Shown here: one piece after another, positions 34,373 through 36,283 of the stretch
How positions within the stretch are numbered: the stretch's first letter is position 1
Layout of the letters: each line of letters begins with the position of its first letter
DNA from: an uncultured Hungatella sp.
GTDB lineage: Bacteria; Bacillota; Clostridia; Lachnospirales; Lachnospiraceae
NCBI GenBank assembly: GCA_910588325.1
Contig: CAJUPP010000035.1
Span: 1 to 36,283, forward strand
Reading direction: 5' to 3'
DNA length: 36,283 nt
The notes under the pieces: model-generated
Seen by the model: the letters and a program-made list of their open reading frames with translations, nothing else
Database searches by the model: none
What the model was told of the DNA's origin: nothing
Position numbers and translations under genes: made by a program

Positions 34373-34495
34373 CGCGCCAGGGTTGTCGTTGCCGTAGCCT
34401 TCCAGCAGGTTGATAACGCCCCACACGCCAAGGCCAGCGCCCAGCGCGATTACCAGTACATTCAGAGTTTCAATAGCGCTTGCAAAAAATTCCAT
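34373..34495 (-). pseudogene. Maff2-family conjugative element protein, truncated
   Basis: The first 41 residues, MEFFASAIETLNVLVIALG and GVWGVINLLEGYGNDNPGA, match the small membrane protein Maff2 encoded next to virD4 in Lachnospiraceae conjugative elements, thought to be a pilin-like T4SS component. The rest of its roughly 70 residues is replaced by IS1182-type sequence near 34372. A strong GGAGGTGAT ribosome-binding site is still present. The VirD4 C-terminus ends 66 bp upstream, the normal gene order. Confidence 0.8.
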
Positions 34496-34561
34496 AAATC
34501 ACCTCCATAGATTTGTTGTGAATGAGTGGATAGGGACAAAAAAGCCCGCCGGTTGAACAGG

Positions 34562-34831
34562 TCAATCAGCAGGCGCATCAGACGCAGGCGGCGCTTCGAG
34601 TTCACAGCTTTCAAAAACGTCGTCTGGTCGGACAGTCAGTCTTCGGCTCAGATATTTTTCAATATCAAAAGCGTTCTTTTTGCTGGAGTCCAGCAGGTAT
34701 TTGTATTGCGGGTGTTTGGTAATGTCGAATTTGCCGCTGAAAAATGGTCTTACGCCCTGCACCTGCAAGATGCACTTGCCGCCATCCATCACCGCCAGTT
34801 CATCGGTTGACATGAGTTCTTTGCTACATTG
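34562..34831 (-). pseudogene. VirD4/TraG coupling-protein C-terminus, copy A
   Basis: The fragment reads QCSKELMSTDELAVMDGGKC, then GVRPFFSGKFDITKHPQYKY and NAFDIEKYLS to a stop. That is the C-terminal end of the VirD4-type ATPase that links the relaxosome to the conjugation channel. The motor domain (Walker A and B) is absent. In-frame stops lie just upstream of 34831. It precedes truncated Maff2, as in intact elements. Confidence 0.8.
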
Positions 34832-34845
34832 TCAAGTGATGAATT
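34735..34845 (-). repeat. Left arm of a diverged inverted repeat
   Basis: About 110 nt of the minus strand (from AATTCATCACTTGACAATGT downward) aligns with the plus strand at 35582-35692 at roughly 70% identity. The similarity continues about 15 nt upstream of the VirD4-like reading frame. Confidence 0.65.
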
Positions 34846-34851
34846 TAATAA

Positions 34852-34880
34852 TTGACAAATATGGGCTTTACCACTATAAT
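34852..34880 (+). promoter_or_regulatory. Perfect consensus sigma-A promoter
   Basis: TTGACA (34852-34857) and TATAAT (34875-34880) match consensus at all 12 positions with 17-bp spacing. It would drive the broken nucleotidyltransferase gene that starts at 34932. Confidence 0.75.
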
Positions 34881-34931
34881 TGAACGATTTGATATAGAAA
34901 TGTCAAATGGAGGCATGGGCGGAAAGGAAAA

Positions 34932-35411
34932 ATGCAAATGATCAAACTTGTTGATGAAGCAGAGTGCAGAAAATATCGTTCAGACTGTTCAACTACACTG
35001 AAAAAATGGGCTCCAAACTCAAAGAAAAAGGAATAAGCGCCCCATTTGTTCTCGTAGGTAGTGGTGCAAGAAATATGGTCACAAGGAACGGGAATGGCCC
35101 GTTTGACCTTGACTATAATCTTGAAATCATCAAAGTGCCAGACGAGCATTGGGATGATTTGCGCCATCTGAAAAATACTGTTCGCATTTTGCTTGATGAC
35201 GCAACAGGACTGCAATGTTTTTCTGAATCGGAAGATTCAACTTCTTGTCTGACATCCCTATTATACTAAAAAAATGAACCCACAGTTGAGTTCAGTTTCG
35301 ATGTCGCAATTGTTGCCAAAAATTCTGACGGAACACTATGCAGACTGATTCATAACAAAAATGCCTGGGGATATGGGAACGATCAATATGTTTGGAATGA
35401 AGTTCCCATAA
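34932..35411 (+). pseudogene. Nucleotidyltransferase-like gene with several frameshifts
   Basis: ATG 34932 has GGAAAGG upstream and encodes MQMIKLVDEAECRKYRSD. The protein then continues in another frame with LFNYTEKMGSKLKEKGI, VLVGSGARNMVTRNGNGP and FDLDYNLEI. GSGxR followed by DLD is the metal-binding pattern of pol-beta-type nucleotidyltransferases. A stop near 35268 is followed in yet another frame by VEFSFDVAIVAKNSDG and NAWGYGNDQYVWNEVP, which carries a third Asp. At least two indels are needed to rebuild it. Such genes are cargo of clostridial mobile elements. The substrate is unknown. Confidence 0.65.
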
Positions 35412-35419
35412 TTGTCTGG

Positions 35420-35500
35420 TATCAACCATTTTTCAGGCACATCCTCCTGAAGTAAATGACTAATCACTGAGGTATCCAGGTAAACTCTTAATTTTCCCAT
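35420..35500 (-). pseudogene. N-terminal fragment of a PIN-domain protein
   Basis: The product begins MGKLRVYLDTSVISHLLQED, the first strand and helix of a PIN ribonuclease domain with its first catalytic Asp (LDTSV). After about 25 residues the similarity stops at a junction with the nucleotidyltransferase relic. GGAGGTGG lies upstream of the ATG. It may have been the toxin of a toxin-antitoxin pair; no antitoxin is visible. Confidence 0.6.
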
Positions 35501-35534
35501 ATCTACCACCTCCAACAAGCATTATCATAATTAT

Positions 35535-35563
35535 ATTATACAAAAAAACGCATATAAAAACAA
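35535..35563 (-). promoter_or_regulatory. Promoter candidate for the PIN fragment
   Basis: TTGTTT (35558-35563) and TATAAT (35535-35540) are 17 bp apart on the minus strand, 35 bp before the PIN start. Confidence 0.5.
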
Positions 35564-35581
35564 TGGAGAATTGAAATTTTG

Positions 35582-35692
35582 AATTCACCACTTGACAATG
35601 TGGCAAAGAATTGATGAGCCAGGATGAAGTTGCGGTTATGGACGGTGGAAAATGTATCCTCCAGCTGCGGGGTGTCCGCCCGTTTTTGTCCA
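35582..35692 (+). repeat. Right arm of the diverged inverted repeat
   Basis: This aligns with the minus strand of 34735-34845 and begins AATTCACCACTTGACAATGT. The arms flank about 740 bp containing the nucleotidyltransferase and PIN relics. Confidence 0.65.
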
Positions 35693-35750
35693 CCCGGCTC
35701 AAACCAAACCCCAACGAGGTCTACGATGTGTTTGAAGTTGACGTAGACGC
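35596..35750 (+). pseudogene. VirD4/TraG C-terminus, copy B, internally deleted
   Basis: It reads QCGKELMSQDEVAVMDGGKC, then LRGVRPFLS, and passes directly to TRLKPNPNEVYDVFEVDVDA. Copy A has about 35 residues between these blocks. The loss is in frame and falls at a RPFLS-like sequence, so it may be a deletion between short repeats. It ends at the palindrome at 35749. It is diverged from copy A, so it probably came from a different element. Confidence 0.7.
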
Positions 35751-35774
35751 ATTATGCCGAATTCGGCATAATGC
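35749..35774. repeat. 26-bp perfect palindrome at a gene-fragment junction
   Basis: A 13-bp arm (GCATTATGCCGAA) and its exact complement meet at GAATTC. The sequence marks the join between the plus-strand VirD4 relic and the minus-strand ParA relic. Confidence 0.8.
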
Positions 35775-35880
35775 TGTCCAGATCAATTGCCAACACTTTA
35801 TACCCCATTTCTTTTAACTCATAAGCCATGTTATAAGTTGTGGTGGTCTTGCCGACACCCTTCATTCTTTGTATTATTTT
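35755..35880 (-). pseudogene. ParA-family ATPase fragment
   Basis: The minus strand encodes MKGVGKTTTTYNMAYELKEM, then GYKVLAIDLDS, the deviant Walker A motif and first strands of a ParA/MinD partition ATPase. The family usually has KGGVGKTT, so one Gly is missing. Nothing matches before the P-loop except an unrelated frame, and the protein stops at the palindrome. It is a relic of a plasmid-like or integrative-element maintenance gene. Confidence 0.65.
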
Positions 35881-36016
35881 GTTTGGAATTTCATTATAGA
35901 AGATGGTCGCATGTCCGTTTATATCCTTCGAAAATATACATGGTCTTATGTCCAATATTGTGTTATAATCTGTATTTGGAATAAAATGCCACTCGGCAGA
36001 TGGAGAGGTTTTTAAG

Positions 36017-36271
36017 ATGGACGAAGAAAAGAAAAAGCCTGAGCGTAAACTAACCCAAGCTCGTAGAGAAGCTAATGCAAGATATAATAGTAAATTTGTA
36101 GAAGTAAAGGTACGTATGACACCTGAACACAGAACTGAGGTACAAGAGCATGCTGCCAGCATGGATGAAAGTGCCACTCAGTTTATCAATCGTGCCATCA
36201 ATGAAACCATAGAGCACGATCGTCAAAGTAAACCTCCATGCGCCCGGCTGCGGACGCACCACCACACATGA
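36017..36271 (+). CDS. Ribbon-helix-helix-like small DNA-binding protein
   Basis: This 84-residue protein begins MDEEKKKPERKLTQARREAN. The core is FVEVKVRMTPEHRTEVQEHA followed by SATQFINRAINETIEHD, which is the strand-helix-helix layout of Arc/CopG-type regulators common in clostridial conjugative elements. GGAGAGG lies eight bases before the ATG, and a TATAAT at 35964-35969 may be its -10 box. The last dozen residues (KPPCARLRTHHHT) do not look like the family and may reflect another junction near the window edge. Confidence 0.6.
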   Translation: MDEEKKKPERKLTQARREANARYNSKFVEVKVRMTPEHRTEVQEHAASMDESATQFINRAINETIEHDRQSKPPCARLRTHHHT

Positions 36272-36283
36272 AAGTCTGGCGGG

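Noticed and set aside
35752..36177. The 141-codon minus-strand frame as one protein
   Set aside because: Only its last 40 residues look like ParA; the rest lies opposite the ribbon-helix-helix gene and is a shadow.
1..36283. CRISPR arrays, tRNA and rRNA genes
   Set aside because: No regularly spaced repeat array, cloverleaf or rRNA-like sequence was found on either strand by eye.

Overview
The window looks like a chromosomal segment of an endospore-forming Clostridia, most likely Lachnospiraceae (Enterocloster/Hungatella-like). The reasons are a division and cell-wall (dcw) cluster joined directly to spoIIGA-sigE, two monofunctional penicillin-binding proteins after ftsL (FtsI-like and SpoVD-like), a Spo0E-type phosphatase, LplA/LplB/YtcP-type sugar transport genes, and Lachnospiraceae-type integrative-element debris (Maff2, VirD4). 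No tRNA, rRNA or CRISPR was seen.

Layout. (1) 1-13.4 kb is a carbohydrate-use locus. Two leaderless proteins with heparinase-like alpha/alpha-toroid character (187-4342, minus) are divergent from a DUF3842 gene and an AraC-family regulator (4625-5999, plus). The regulator is broken by a one-base shift at an 8-C run. Convergent to these is a six-gene minus-strand operon: two permeases, a lipoprotein binding protein, a ROK sugar kinase, a CehA/McbA-type PHP hydrolase and an unknown protein (13133 down to 6055). The likely flow is import of an oligosaccharide, cytosolic cleavage, then phosphorylation; the substrate cannot be read from sequence.

(2) 13.4-28.4 kb, all minus, is the dcw/sporulation block. 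In transcription order it is mraZ, rsmH, ftsL, ftsI-like, spoVD-like, mraY, murD, spoVE/ftsW, murA, ftsQ, ftsZ, spoIIGA, sigE. murE, murF, murG, murC, murB and ftsA are absent, and murA sits between spoVE and ftsQ. Readable control signals are a sigma-A promoter plus five MraZ boxes before mraZ, a possible sigma-E promoter before spoVD, a sigma-A promoter before ftsZ, a terminator after ftsZ, and a spoIIG-type promoter with an abnormally long 21-bp spacer.

(3) 28.4-30.8 kb holds lgt with a 51-residue Spo0E-like gene behind it and 0A-box-like sites in front, then ychF.

(4) 30.8-36.3 kb is a graveyard of mobile elements: an integrase C-terminus beside ychF, an intact AAA-ATPase-like/PD-(D/E)XK protein, IS110 and IS1182-type relics, a truncated Maff2, two diverged VirD4 C-termini in inverted orientation flanking broken nucleotidyltransferase and PIN genes, a 26-bp perfect palindrome at a junction with a ParA fragment, and a ribbon-helix-helix-like gene at the edge.

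Several starts were moved from the longest frame on ribosome-binding-site evidence. ftsZ, murA and lgt appear to use TTG; spoVE, spoIIGA, the AAA-like gene and the unknown gene at 6765 appear to use GTG.
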